This document shows positions 44,912-53,935 of a stretch of 64,000 bases of DNA, piece after piece (the stretch's first letter is position 1; each line of letters opens with the position of its first letter). The DNA lies in assembly GCA_020558355.1 (NCBI GenBank), contig JAJCKG010000008.1, positions 1 through 64,000 of the forward strand, written 5' to 3'. The translations under genes were made by a program, and so were the position numbers. This DNA comes from a bacterium 210820-DFI.6.37. Its GTDB lineage: Bacteria > Bacillota > Clostridia > Peptostreptococcales > Anaerovoracaceae. Under the pieces are notes generated by a model. It saw only the letters and a program-made list of their open reading frames with translations, made no database searches and was not told where the DNA came from.

Positions 44912-46339
44912 TTATTTTAGCCCATATTTTTCCATTTTATAATAAAGAGCCGGTCTTGTAATGCCCAAAGCCTCTGCCGCTTCTGTTTTGTTTTTTGCCA
45001 GCTTCAGCGCCCTGGCAATGGCTTCTTTTTCCGCCCGGCATTTAACCTGCTCCAGCGGGACAATTTCAGCCGTTTCTTCTCTTACCTTCTTCCCCATGGA
45101 GGGCTCCGCCGCAAGGCCGCCAAAATCTTCCGGCTGCAGCAGTCTGGACTGGGTCACTACGGCGGCCCGTTCAATGGCGTTCTGCAATTCCCGTATGTTT
45201 CCCGGCCAGCTGTAGCTGTACAGGCGCCGCATTGCCTCCGGAGAGACACCTTCAATCTTTTTATTGAAGGTGTTGTTATATCCTTTTATGAAATGGGCCG
45301 CTAAAAGCGGAATATCCTCTTTGTGCTCTCTGAGAGGCGGTATCTCCAAAACAATGACATTGAGCCGATAGTATAAGTCCTCCCGGAATTTGCCTTCTCT
45401 CACCAGCTGCTTTAAATTTTTGTTTGTCGCGGCGATTACCCTTACATCAATATCTCTGCTGTTGCCGCCCAGCTTGTCGATGCTTTTCTCCTGCAGCGCA
45501 CGGAGAAGCTTTGGCTGTATATGATATGGGATCTGATCGATTTCATCTAAAAAGAGCGTCCCTTTATCCGCCAGCTCAAATTTCCCCAGCATTCCACCCT
45601 TTTTCGCTCCGGTAAAGGCCCCGTCATCATACCCGAACATTTCCGATTCAAACAGGTTCTCAGGAATCGCCGCGCTGTTGATCTCTATCAGCGGAGCGCT
45701 GGCCCTGGGGCTGGTCGCGTGGATGGCCCGCGCCACCATTTCCTTTCCAGTCCCAGTCTCTCCACAGATCAATACGGTCACGGTCGAATGAGCGATGCTG
45801 TAAATCATTTTTTTCAGCTGCTCCATCTGAGGAGAGTTCCCGATAATATCATTTACAGAGGTCCTTATTTTTACGGGGTTTTCCATTCTGTATTTCAACT
45901 CTTCCATGGTATCGCTCAGACTGAGCATATCCGAGTTATCAAAACAGATCAGCTCCATTAAAAATTTTTTCAGCTCTACTTCATCCCGGAACAGATCATA
46001 GTCCAGGGTCAGTTTTAATTTCCCCTCCTCCATAATTTTTTTAAACCTGGTTATGGTTCCCAGATTGTTTGCCAAATGAAAGATATTCTTTTCTTCCTCA
46101 TCGCTTTTTATAAAGCCGGGCATCAGGGTGGAGGGATTCACATCGCTGATATGCTTGTTGACATATATATAATCCTGCTGTTGATCAAAAACCCTTTCAA
46201 TTGTTTTGATGGTATCCGGAGATATATATTTCACAATTCCGGTTTGATCTGTTACGATCAGTTCGTCCAAAGCATTGAGAACTTCCACACACTCATCCAA
46301 AGTCAGGTCAAAATATCGGTCCCTTGGAATTTTTACCAT
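44912..46339 (-). CDS. Sigma-54-dependent transcriptional activator 1
   Basis: A 475-residue enhancer-binding protein. A PAS-like N-terminus (VLNALDELIVTDQTGIVKYIS) is followed by the AAA+ core with Walker A ICGETGTGKEMVAR, the sigma-54 contact [10 protein letters not shown] and Walker [13 protein letters not shown], and a Fis-type HTH (NKTEAAEALGITRPALYYKM). ATG with AAGGAGGCGCGGGCT. It lies directly upstream of, and on the same strand as, the sigma-54 promoter at 44640, so that operon is its likely target. The PAS domain suggests a small-molecule or redox signal, unidentified. Confidence 0.94.
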   Translation of the reverse strand: MVKIPRDRYFDLTLDECVEVLNALDELIVTDQTGIVKYISPDTIKTIERVFDQQQDYIYVNKHISDVNPSTLMPGFIKSDEEEKNIFHLANNLGTITRFKKIMEEGKLKLTLDYDLFRDEVELKKFLMELICFDNSDMLSLSDTMEELKYRMENPVKIRTSVNDIIGNSPQMEQLKKMIYSIAHSTVTVLICGETGTGKEMVARAIHATSPRASAPLIEINSAAIPENLFESEMFGYDDGAFTGAKKGGMLGKFELADKGTLFLDEIDQIPYHIQPKLLRALQEKSIDKLGGNSRDIDVRVIAATNKNLKQLVREGKFREDLYYRLNVIVLEIPPLREHKEDIPLLAAHFIKGYNNTFNKKIEGVSPEAMRRLYSYSWPGNIRELQNAIERAAVVTQSRLLQPEDFGGLAAEPSMGKKVREETAEIVPLEQVKCRAEKEAIARALKLAKNKTEAAEALGITRPALYYKMEKYGLK

Positions 46340-46441
46340 AGCCCGCGCCTCCTTTATATCCTAGTGCGATTATATTATAGGAGACAAAAAATTTCACTAT
46401 TTTTTCACTATTTTCAGCAAAACAACGCTGGCTGCATAAGA

Positions 46442-46475
46442 ACCGGCGGCCTGTCCGCTTTCTGACATGCCGCCG
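46442..46475 (-). terminator. Terminator of the M20 gene
   Basis: Stem CCGGCGGC/GCCGCCGG extended inside by TGTC/GACA, starting 10 nt past the M20 stop; TTCTTAT follows on the minus strand. Confidence 0.65.
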
Positions 46476-46485
46476 GCAATCCGGT

Positions 46486-47889
46486 CTATTTTTTAAATTT
46501 ATCCATAATATCCTTATTTGTGGAAAGGTCCGGCTTTGCGTCATCCGGAAGCAAAGTCTCATAAACCTTTCCGCCCAGCCGCTCTTTCAGCTCGTCTTTC
46601 GCCTCCCGCAGAATTTCCGGCTTTGTCAGAAGATCATACCCGGTCAGCGCCAGAGTCTTTCCTACGGTTTCCAGCACTCTCTTTCCAACCTGGCTCCCCG
46701 CAAATTTTGCCGAAGTCCAGCTGTGCCAGCCCGCGTCCTCTGAAGGAGAAAGGGCCACATTGAGAAACGCGATGGGCGCGTACCAGCTGTACTCGGAAGA
46801 GTCCGTCACCGGCTGACTGCCGAGAACGGTTTTCAGAATTTCTCCGGAGTATCCAGTTTCAGCCGCTCCCATTTCCCGCTGAATAGCCTTTGCTGCTGCC
46901 TGATCTTCCTCCGAATAATCCGGCGCGCCTACATACCGCAGATTTTCTTCAATCAGACTGCCCAGCCGCAGATTTGGAATCAGATCATGGGTGGCTGTAA
47001 TCACTTCCCGCTCTACCGTAGTCCCAGTGGCCTGAGCGCACCCTTCGGCGCAGGCGTTCAGCCGCCGCAGCACATCAGCCGCCAGCTCGGCGTTTTTCAT
47101 TCTGCCTACACACCAGATAATGGTCTTTGCCGGAACAACATTGGGAAAGCTGTTTCCTACATCAGGAAACGCGTAATTCAAGGTTGTGGGAGAAGCTTCG
47201 CTTCCCGGCCGGATATGTTCTCTGAGCATTTCGATGGCATGGCCCATGAGCATAGCGCCATCTAAAGAACTGCGGCCTTCCCACGGCGCGTTTCCGTGGG
47301 AGCTTTTACCGGAGAAATGATATTTTACATTAAAATAAGCATTGGTATCACAGGCCGCTGCCCGGTTCAGATGATTGGGATGCCAGTCGATAAAGGCGTC
47401 CACCCCTTCAAAGCACCCTGCCTTTGCCATGAACGGTTTTCCGATGCACAGTTCCTCCGCCGGCGTGCCGAACACCTTAATCGTCCCCCGCAGGCCCTCT
47501 TCTTCCATGAAATTCTTCAGAGCCGCAGCAGCCAGGATGCCCCCTGCTGCCATCAGGTTGTGTCCGCATCCGTGTCCCGGCGCCATAGGCACTACCGGAT
47601 CGTGGACCGTAGAGTCCTTTTTCTGGGATAAGCCTGGAAGCGCGTCATACTCGGAGCTGAATGCCAGAACTGGTTTTCCGCTGCCCCAAGAAGCGATAAA
47701 GGCAGTCGGCATACCCGCCGCTCCCTTTTCTACGGAGAATCCCTCCTGCTGAAGCATGGGAATAATCTTTTCCACCGCTTTATATTCCTGCATGGACAGC
47801 TCCGGATTTTCCCACAGGTAATCGGAAATATCAAAGGCCCTTGCTTTATTGTCATCGATCCAGTCACATATCTTTTTTTTATTTTCCAT
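46486..47889 (-). CDS. M20 family amidohydrolase (AbgB/HipO-like)
   Basis: A 467-residue zinc-dependent aminoacylase or peptidase. Metal and catalytic segments are seen in order: FSSEYDALPG, GHGCGHNLMAAG, VFGTPAEE and DWHPNH, with a dimerisation domain in the middle. The closest named relatives by motif are p-aminobenzoyl-glutamate hydrolase subunit B and indole-acetyl-amino-acid hydrolases, which cleave N-acyl amino acids. ATG with AAGAGGGTTATT. Transcribed alone from the sigma-54 promoter at 47953, with three inverted repeats upstream that probably bind the activator encoded by the preceding gene. Confidence 0.9.
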   Translation of the reverse strand: MENKKKICDWIDDNKARAFDISDYLWENPELSMQEYKAVEKIIPMLQQEGFSVEKGAAGMPTAFIASWGSGKPVLAFSSEYDALPGLSQKKDSTVHDPVVPMAPGHGCGHNLMAAGGILAAAALKNFMEEEGLRGTIKVFGTPAEELCIGKPFMAKAGCFEGVDAFIDWHPNHLNRAAACDTNAYFNVKYHFSGKSSHGNAPWEGRSSLDGAMLMGHAIEMLREHIRPGSEASPTTLNYAFPDVGNSFPNVVPAKTIIWCVGRMKNAELAADVLRRLNACAEGCAQATGTTVEREVITATHDLIPNLRLGSLIEENLRYVGAPDYSEEDQAAAKAIQREMGAAETGYSGEILKTVLGSQPVTDSSEYSWYAPIAFLNVALSPSEDAGWHSWTSAKFAGSQVGKRVLETVGKTLALTGYDLLTKPEILREAKDELKERLGGKVYETLLPDDAKPDLSTNKDIMDKFKK

Positions 47890-47952
47890 AATAACCCTCT
47901 TAAATTAGCTTTTTTGTATTTGTGTGAAATTATTTACCCCGCCTATTTATAG

Positions 47953-47968
47953 AGCAAGAGCCGTGCCA
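47953..47968 (-). promoter_or_regulatory. Sigma-54 promoter of the M20 amidohydrolase
   Basis: Minus strand TGGCACG-GCTC-TTGCT, perfect consensus, 64 nt before the ATG. Its surroundings (TATAGAGCAA...CGTGCCAG) closely match the promoter at 44640. Confidence 0.9.
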
Positions 47969-47987
47969 GCTTTTTCAGAGGGTGTTC

Positions 47988-48105
47988 GACCCATTTTCGG
48001 GTCATTTTTTTCTTGGGTTCATCCGCTTTTTCGCAAAATTATCTGAAAATATGCGCTTTTTTGAGCCTTGACCCGTTTTTGGGTCAGCAACCCAATTTTG
48101 GGTTG
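47988..48105. promoter_or_regulatory. Three ACCC-N6-GGGT inverted repeats, candidate enhancer
   Basis: GACCC-ATTTTC-GGGTC (47988-48003), TGACCC-GTTTTT-GGGTCA (48069-48086) and CAACCC-AATTTT-GGGTTG (48088-48105) share an ACCC/GGGT core with exactly six bases between. They lie 20-137 nt upstream of the -24 element, the usual place for sigma-54 activator binding. Confidence 0.75.
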
Positions 48106-48114
48106 CCGCATTTT

Positions 48115-49581
48115 CTACTTTCCCTTTACATACTTTAAATATTTTCTGCTGGCTCCTGACTGGCTGATTTCAAGCGCTTCCGCAGCTTTATAGCTGCTTC
48201 CATTTTCTTTGAAGGCCATTTCCACCAGCTGTTTTTCCACCTTCTCCAGAGCTTCCTTCAGCGGAATGATCCGGTTTACCACAACATCTTCCCGGATGAC
48301 GTCAGTCATGATTTTCACATTGTTAGGCAGATCCTCTTCAACAATCACCCCGTTCCGGTCCGTTACTACAAGGCGCTCCATCATGTTTTCCAGCTCCCGG
48401 ATGTTTCCCGGCCAGCGGTAGTGACACAGCAGTTCCATGGCAGCCTCGGTAATCGCCACATTTCTTCCGTATTTCTGGTTGAAAAAATCCAGAAAAGACC
48501 GGGCCAGTTCTTTGATATCCTTTCCCCTTTCCCGCAGCGCCGGCATATGGAGCGGAACCACATTGATCCGGTAGTACAAGTCGCTGCGGAACAGCCCGTC
48601 TTCCACCAGCTTTTCCAGATTCCGATTGGTCGCCGTTATAATCCGCACATCGACGTGTTTTTCGGAAGTGCCTCCAATCCTTGTGATGACCCGGTTTTGA
48701 ATTGCGTGAAGCAGCTTAACCTGCAGCGCCAGAGGCATATCGCCGATTTCATCCAGGAATAAGGTTCCTCCGTCCGACAATTCGAACAGCCCTGGTTTTC
48801 CACCTTTTTTCGCACCTGTAAAAGCCCCCGATTCATACCCGAACAGCTCCGATTCCATCAGATTTTCCGGAATAGCCGCACAGTTCAGCTCGACAAATTT
48901 TTTCCCTGCTCTGCCGCTGTTTTCGTGAATATATCGGGCGATCATGCTCTTTCCTGTCCCCGTTTCCCCTGTAATCAGCACGCTGGAATCGGCTCTCGCA
49001 ATCTGCCTGGAAAAATCGTAAAGCTTTATCATGCTTTCATCTCTGAAAACGAGCTTTTTTTCTCTGTAATCGTTGCTGGTTCCGTTGGCTTTCTGCCTGT
49101 AATACTTGTCCAGCAGCTCCAGCTCATCCATAAACCTGGCGTTGCTGACGCACAGGATCACATCGCCGTCCTCGTTGGTAATAGGCGTTACCGTTACAAT
49201 CGCGTCGCCTCCGGGGCCGCCCTGAACCATAGTAAGCTTTCGCTTTTCCTTTAACGCGATGCGGACAGCCGAAGGCCGATAGATCCCCTCATGTTCCATA
49301 TCGATAACATTTCGCCCCAGGACATCCTCCTTTTTCATGGAAGATCTCTGCTCAAAGCTCCGGTTGATAAAAAGAATATCCCCTTTCTCGTTGGTCACAT
49401 GGAAGCTGTCGTTGCAGTTATCCATTGCAAGATAATAAATATCTCTCTCCCTTTTCAGCTCTTTGCACGCCTTATATATGGCTTCCAGGCCGGCCGCGTC
49501 CCCCTCCTGGTCCGGCTCAAGCTCCAGAAGCCGGGTCATCTGCTTTTGAAATTCCCCGAGTTTTTTCTGTTCCATAACCAT
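48115..49581 (-). CDS. Sigma-54-dependent transcriptional activator 2
   Basis: A 488-residue enhancer-binding protein. The PAS domain occupies roughly residues 45-150 ([20 protein letters not shown]). The AAA+ core has [30 protein letters not shown] and [12 protein letters not shown], and the HTH is [21 protein letters not shown] with AGGAGGTGTGAGAG; an extended -10 (TGGTATAAT) lies about 30 nt upstream. It directly precedes the inverted-repeat cluster and sigma-54 promoter of the M20 gene, and lies downstream of the MFS gene, which also has a sigma-54 promoter. Either or both may be its targets. Confidence 0.94.
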   Translation of the reverse strand: MVMEQKKLGEFQKQMTRLLELEPDQEGDAAGLEAIYKACKELKRERDIYYLAMDNCNDSFHVTNEKGDILFINRSFEQRSSMKKEDVLGRNVIDMEHEGIYRPSAVRIALKEKRKLTMVQGGPGGDAIVTVTPITNEDGDVILCVSNARFMDELELLDKYYRQKANGTSNDYREKKLVFRDESMIKLYDFSRQIARADSSVLITGETGTGKSMIARYIHENSGRAGKKFVELNCAAIPENLMESELFGYESGAFTGAKKGGKPGLFELSDGGTLFLDEIGDMPLALQVKLLHAIQNRVITRIGGTSEKHVDVRIITATNRNLEKLVEDGLFRSDLYYRINVVPLHMPALRERGKDIKELARSFLDFFNQKYGRNVAITEAAMELLCHYRWPGNIRELENMMERLVVTDRNGVIVEEDLPNNVKIMTDVIREDVVVNRIIPLKEALEKVEKQLVEMAFKENGSSYKAAEALEISQSGASRKYLKYVKGK

Positions 49582-49661
49582 CTCTCACACCTCCTGCCCG
49601 TTCTTTTCTAAAATTATACCATTCCCCGCGGCAGAATCTATGCTAAAAATCCGCCATTACG

Positions 49662-49701
49662 AAAAGCTGCCGCACTGAATATGGCCAGAACAGCAGCTTT
49701 T
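49662..49701 (-). terminator. Terminator of the MFS gene
   Basis: Stem AAAAGCTGC/GCAGCTTTT around 22 nt, 36 nt past the MFS stop. The minus-strand 3' arm ends in TTTT. Confidence 0.7.
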
Positions 49702-49736
49702 CTATCAGACTGAAATTAACTTTGGACAAACATTTT

Positions 49737-50993
49737 TTATGCCGCTTTTTTATCAGCAACTCTGAAAGCGACAAAGCGGAAGAGGGCCGCGCAAGCGACA
49801 GCAACGCACGCAACAATCCAGAAGCTGGAATAGCTTCCTGTCATATCGTATATTTTCGCGGCGACTGTACCGCCAAAAGCGCCTCCGATGCTGGTTGCCA
49901 TGTTGGTAATGCCAACCAGAGTACCATAATCCTTTTCTCCGAAAAGGCCGTTTACCATCAGCGGAGGAATTACTGTGATCGTCGGGCCGCCGAGGCCGTA
50001 GCAGGCGATTACTAAGAAGACCAGCACGGTCGGAGCGCTAGGCATAATGAACAATACCGCAAAGGTTCCGGCGAAGATAATCGTTGTCAGTACACTGCTG
50101 ACTTTGATTCCCAGACGGTCTGTAACCGCGCCCATTACCGGCTTTCCTATAATGAGAGAGCCCAGCATAAATCCGTGGAGTGAAGCCGCTTTTACCTCAT
50201 TGATGCCGCAGTCCACAAAGTACGCTACGGAATTTGCTAAAAGCGCGCTGGACGCCAAGATCGTCAGTACGATTGAAACTACAATTAAATAAAACTGCGG
50301 TGTGCGCATGGCTTCTGCCAGCGTCATTCCTTTCTTTTCCGCTTTATCGACTGCCGCTTCGCTGGCGTCTTCACCCATTCTGGAAAAGCCCTTTGATTCC
50401 GGTTTGTCGTTTGCCAGCAGCAGGACCAGTACCATCAAAACCAGGAATACAATTCCCAGTGTAATGTAGCCAGTTCTCCAGCCGTGGGCCGCAATAACAG
50501 AGCTGAGGATCGGGGATAAGATCATGCCGCCCAGTCCGCTTCCTACAAAAGCAAGTCCTGTAGCTGTACCTCTGATTTTTCCGCCGAACCATTTGTTGAT
50601 CATGATGGAGACTGGCATTGGAACGGTTCCGGCGTATCCAAGGCCTAAGAGAACCGCAAAGAGATAAAAGGTCGTAAGGGAATGGGCTCTCGAAAAGCCT
50701 AGATACCCGAAAAAGCCCAGAAGGCACGCTGCGGCAATCCACAGCCTCATGTGGCCCTTTCCCATAAGTCTGCCGAGGAACGGGGAGCAAACAACGCAGG
50801 CCAGAGACAAGATTACCATATAGGTCATCCAGTCGCCCCGTTCAAATCCCAGGTCTTCCGTTACAGGGAGTACAAAAACGCTTGTCAGAGATAGAAATCC
50901 GACGTAAGCGAAGGTCATAAGAATAAATCCTAAAAATACAATAACCCAGCCATAAAAAAATCTTCCATTCTGTTTTAATTGAATGTCTTTCAT
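49737..50993 (-). CDS. Major facilitator superfamily transporter
   Basis: A 418-residue, 12-TM carrier. The layout resembles the OFA (oxalate/formate antiporter-like) branch: YGWVIVFLGFILMTFAYVG at the first helix, the loop after TM2 reading LGRLMGKGHMRL, and the central loop around residues 195-225. The substrate is unknown, probably a monocarboxylate or similar anion. ATG with TTTAGGAGGATGTT. Expression should depend on sigma-54 (promoter at 51063). Together with the M20 enzyme it may form an uptake-and-cleavage pair under activator 2. Confidence 0.9.
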   Translation of the reverse strand: MKDIQLKQNGRFFYGWVIVFLGFILMTFAYVGFLSLTSVFVLPVTEDLGFERGDWMTYMVILSLACVVCSPFLGRLMGKGHMRLWIAAACLLGFFGYLGFSRAHSLTTFYLFAVLLGLGYAGTVPMPVSIMINKWFGGKIRGTATGLAFVGSGLGGMILSPILSSVIAAHGWRTGYITLGIVFLVLMVLVLLLANDKPESKGFSRMGEDASEAAVDKAEKKGMTLAEAMRTPQFYLIVVSIVLTILASSALLANSVAYFVDCGINEVKAASLHGFMLGSLIIGKPVMGAVTDRLGIKVSSVLTTIIFAGTFAVLFIMPSAPTVLVFLVIACYGLGGPTITVIPPLMVNGLFGEKDYGTLVGITNMATSIGGAFGGTVAAKIYDMTGSYSSFWIVACVAVACAALFRFVAFRVADKKAA

Positions 50994-51062
50994 AACATCC
51001 TCCTAAATCCATATAAAATTGTAAATAACTGCTGGGTAAATAAATTTCACACTAATATTTAA

Positions 51063-51078
51063 TGCAAGTTCTGTGCCA
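51063..51078 (-). promoter_or_regulatory. Sigma-54 promoter of the MFS transporter
   Basis: Minus strand TGGCACA-GAAC-TTGCA, perfect consensus, 70 nt before the ATG. No ACCC-N6-GGGT repeat was found in the 210 nt upstream, so the activator may differ from that of the M20 gene or bind further away. Confidence 0.88.
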
Positions 51079-51136
51079 AACACGTCATGTTTCCTTTTAG
51101 CGTTCCTTCTCCTTTTTTGTTCTAATGGCATAATAA

Positions 51137-51206
51137 AACGACAGCCTCTTTTACGCTATGCCCCTGTCTGCTTGGCAGAGACATCGCATTATCTGTTGCT
51201 GTCGTT
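51137..51206 (-). terminator. Long hairpin after the methyltransferase gene
   Basis: Arms AACGACAGC/GCTGTCGTT enclose a second stem GTCTGC/GCAGA. On the minus strand TTTTATTAT follows. It probably ends the methyltransferase transcript and lies upstream of the MFS promoter. Confidence 0.6.
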
Positions 51207-51289
51207 AAAATTCTTTTATATTCATTTTCCAGGTGTTTTTTCGGGTTATTCTTTTGAAAAACAGCTCAGTCTCCCTGTTTCATTCCCAC

Positions 51290-51940
51290 TCACGCTTTCC
51301 TGCATACGCAGTGCAGGCGAAAGCCCTTTCTGATCTCATACCGCTCCAGCTTCAGGCCGCTGGCGTCGCACAAGCGCTGGATCTCATCTCTGCTGTATAC
51401 ATGAACGTCCCCTTTCTTTGCCAGCTTGTTGGCCAGCGGGATCTCAACATGATTGAAAAACCACATCAACCCTTTACTGCTGGAGGCCATATCCCGCAAA
51501 ATCAGCCGGCCGTTTCTCCGCAGAACCCGGCCCGCGTTTTGAAAAAATTTTTCAGGATTCGGATAATGGTGAAAGCTCATGGAGCAGGTGATCACATCAA
51601 AGCTGTCATCCTCAAAGGGAATCGCTTCGCAGTCTCCCACCACAAACCTTACGCCCTCCATCTGTTTTCTGACGGCCGCCGCAATCATTTTCTCAGACAG
51701 ATCCAGTCCTGTATAACGCTTGTCCGGAACGTCCTTATACAGCATATGGATCATAGCGCCGGTACCGCAGCCCGCATCCAGCATATCCTGAAAATCTTCT
51801 TTTTGTATTTCCTCCAGAATATCCGGGTAATCCTTCCTGCACATGTTATAGACGCTGGGGTCATCATCGTCAAACTTTTCCGCTGCTCTGTCAAACTCCC
51901 GCAGGGACATTCGCTTATATTCTTCACTATTCACTTTCAT
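51290..51940 (-). CDS. Class I SAM-dependent methyltransferase
   Basis: A 216-residue methyltransferase of the UbiE/Methyltransf_11 type. Motif I is MLDAGCGTGAMIHML near residue 57. The acidic residue of strand 2 is in YTGLDLS, and VITCSMSFHHYPNPEKFF is motif IV. The substrate is unknown. The ATG at 51940 has GAAGGAGGAA and is preferred over an upstream in-frame start that lacks an RBS. It stands alone. Confidence 0.9.
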   Translation of the reverse strand: MKVNSEEYKRMSLREFDRAAEKFDDDDPSVYNMCRKDYPDILEEIQKEDFQDMLDAGCGTGAMIHMLYKDVPDKRYTGLDLSEKMIAAAVRKQMEGVRFVVGDCEAIPFEDDSFDVITCSMSFHHYPNPEKFFQNAGRVLRRNGRLILRDMASSSKGLMWFFNHVEIPLANKLAKKGDVHVYSRDEIQRLCDASGLKLERYEIRKGFRLHCVCRKA

Positions 51941-52137
51941 TTCCTCCTTCGGCCCGGTCTCCCGCAAGACTTCCCTGGCTGCTCATGGCCGAGCTTGAAG
52001 CCAGCGGAAACCTGCGCTCGTATCCTGACATGCGTCTCCTATTTTTTTCTTGTGTTTTTCTCGGTTAGTTTTTACTAACTATTGTCAGTATACAAACATT
52101 TGGAGGGAAGGTCAAGGTATTTTTAAAAGGGAAACCT

Positions 52138-52335
52138 TCACTGCGCCTGCTCCGGCCAGAAGTCCCGCAGATCCCGGTAGTCCTCCCAGCCGATTCCTGT
52201 GATCATTTCTATATGTTTCCATTCCAGCCCCATTCGGCGCATACGCCGGATCATAGAAACCCGCGCTTCGATCCTGCCTTCCCGATATCCCGCCCGAAAC
52301 GTGTCCATCTGAAAATTTGCGGAACTGCTTTTCAT
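52138..52335 (-). CDS. Small protein resembling the tail of Rpn/PD-(D/E)XK transposase-like nucleases
   Basis: A 65-residue basic protein. FRAGYREGRIEARVSMIRRMRRMGLEW and IEMITGIGWEDYRDL resemble the C-terminal EGR-rich helix and HTH-like end of Rpn-family putative transposases. The nuclease domain is absent, so it may be a remnant or a stand-alone small regulator. ATG with GGAGAAGCAAC, which argues that it is translated. Confidence 0.5.
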   Translation of the reverse strand: MKSSSANFQMDTFRAGYREGRIEARVSMIRRMRRMGLEWKHIEMITGIGWEDYRDLRDFWPEQAQ

Positions 52336-52517
52336 GTTGCTTCTCCTTCATGTAATTATTTACCTGTTTATTTTTTACATATCATAACATGCGGAATAGG
52401 CAATGTCAATCTTTTTTCGCCAAAAAATCCCATATATTCAAATATTTTAAATTTGCGACAAGCGGTATAATGGGACGCAGACAGGGCTTATCAGGTCCGG
52501 GCCAGCCCTAATTCCTC

Positions 52518-52559
52518 AAACGTGTAAAAAATGTATTTTCTTTTGGTTTTTACACGTTT
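52518..52559. repeat. Inverted repeat 1 with ACGTGTAAA arms
   Basis: Perfect 13-bp arms AAACGTGTAAAAA (52518-52530) and TTTTTACACGTTT (52547-52559) around 16 nt. Confidence 0.75.
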
Positions 52560-52693
52560 TTGTGGCGTTCAACAAAGCAAAAAAGCAGGCTTCGCAGGCG
52601 GAAAAGCACACTAATACAAATCCACGCTATAAGACCAGCAAATTAATTCGATTTTTTTCTTTTAAAATAAAAATCCTGGCTTTATCATCAAAA

Positions 52694-52737
52694 AAAACGT
52701 GTAAAATCCGAAAAAATTCTTTTGATTTACACGTTTT
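52694..52737. repeat. Inverted repeat 2 with ACGTGTAAA arms
   Basis: Perfect 12-bp arms AAAACGTGTAAA (52694-52705) and TTTACACGTTTT (52726-52737) around 20 nt. The arm sequence is shared with repeat 1, 176 nt to the left. Confidence 0.75.
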
Positions 52738-52969
52738 GGGGCGCAGAAAGGGTCGGAGGTATAAGCAGGACAAGAGGCACAAAGATGGACGGAGAATCCC
52801 ATGCAGTACGATGAAGCGCAGGCGGCGGCACATTATCCGCGCACAGGGTTTAATTAAGATTCCGTTAAGTTTTCCAAATTCCATTATACATTTCCCGCGA
52901 TTTATATTAAAATAAGTAGAATATAACCAAACGTTCAAACACATTGAATACCCAAGAGGATAAACTACT

Positions 52970-53911
52970 ATGAAACAAAACACACATGAAATTCAAACTG
53001 TGGCTGTTATCGGCTGCGGCTTTATCGGTTACAGCTGGGGGATCGTCTTTGCCAGAGCCGGACTGCGGGTCCACATGTACAACCGCAAGTCTCCCACACT
53101 GGACAGTGTAAAAGACCGGATGCGGGAGGGCCTTACCTTTCTGGCTGAAGAAAAAGTCATAGAGCCGGAAGAGGTCGAGGCTGCCATAAATCGGGTCCAG
53201 ACCTTTGACGACCTGAAGGCCGCTGTAAAGGACGCGGATTACATTCAGGAATGCATGTGGGAGGATCTTCCTCTAAAGCAAAGGATCTTCCGGGAACTGA
53301 CCGAGCTTACGGATCCTTCGGTGCCCATCGGTTCCAGCTGTTCCGGTCTTATGATCTCGGATATCACATCCCAGGTGACAAATGGAAAAGAGCGCTGCGT
53401 CGTAGCCCACCCCACCAATCCGCCCCATCTGATCCCTTTTATGGAAATTTCCGGGGATAAAGCTTCTCCCCAAATCAAGGACCGGGTCTTTCACTTTATG
53501 GAGTCGGTGGGCCAAAAACCGATCCAGTGCAGGGAAGTCTACGGTTATGTCCTGAATCGGCTGCAGCTTTCTCTGATTCAGGAAGCCCTGTATCTTGTGA
53601 AGGAAGGAATCTGCGACGTGCCTGCGGTGGACCAGGCCCTTACGGACGGTCTGGGTCTGCGCTGGGCCTTTACCGGTCCTTATGGCGTCGAGGAACTGAA
53701 TTCCGCGGGTTTGGGCGAGGGCCTTGAAAAATACAAGGATTACATGATCGAGTTTTTCACAGAGCATCAGCAAAAGGTTTTGGATTACGATCAGGATTTC
53801 GTAGAAAATTGCGTCCGGCAGTTCCGTCCGGTCATGAACGGAATGGACCACAAAGAGTATCTGCTCTGGCGAGATCGCATGGTCACCCGCGCTCGCAAAT
53901 TAAAAGAGTAA
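52970..53911 (+). CDS. 3-Hydroxyacyl-CoA dehydrogenase-like protein (lambda-crystallin / L-carnitine dehydrogenase type)
   Basis: A 313-residue NAD-dependent dehydrogenase. The Rossmann motif VAVIGCGFIGYSWG is at residues 11-24. SSCSGLMISD and HPTNPPHLIPFMEI match the lambda-crystallin branch, which contains L-gulonate 3-dehydrogenase and L-carnitine dehydrogenase, not the fatty-acid oxidation enzymes. The C-terminal helical domain begins near 190. Substrate not resolved: a hydroxy acid or carnitine-like compound. ATG with AGAGGATAAACTACT. The membrane-protein gene that follows is close (24 nt) and may be co-transcribed. Confidence 0.88.
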   Translation: MKQNTHEIQTVAVIGCGFIGYSWGIVFARAGLRVHMYNRKSPTLDSVKDRMREGLTFLAEEKVIEPEEVEAAINRVQTFDDLKAAVKDADYIQECMWEDLPLKQRIFRELTELTDPSVPIGSSCSGLMISDITSQVTNGKERCVVAHPTNPPHLIPFMEISGDKASPQIKDRVFHFMESVGQKPIQCREVYGYVLNRLQLSLIQEALYLVKEGICDVPAVDQALTDGLGLRWAFTGPYGVEELNSAGLGEGLEKYKDYMIEFFTEHQQKVLDYDQDFVENCVRQFRPVMNGMDHKEYLLWRDRMVTRARKLKE

Positions 53912-53935
53912 AGCGTTATGGATTTAAGGAGTATT

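Larger units (their letters stand above)
52336..52969. other. 634-nt intergenic stretch, AT-rich
   Basis: Holds the two ACGTGTAAA hairpins listed separately and, near its right end, the unmarked promoter region of the dehydrogenase gene. Open frames on both strands have poor composition and no RBS. I see no gene. Confidence 0.5.

Noticed and set aside
52627..52983. 118-codon minus-strand frame
   Set aside because: Composition is atypical, it runs through the second inverted repeat and the start of the convergent gene, and no RBS is present.
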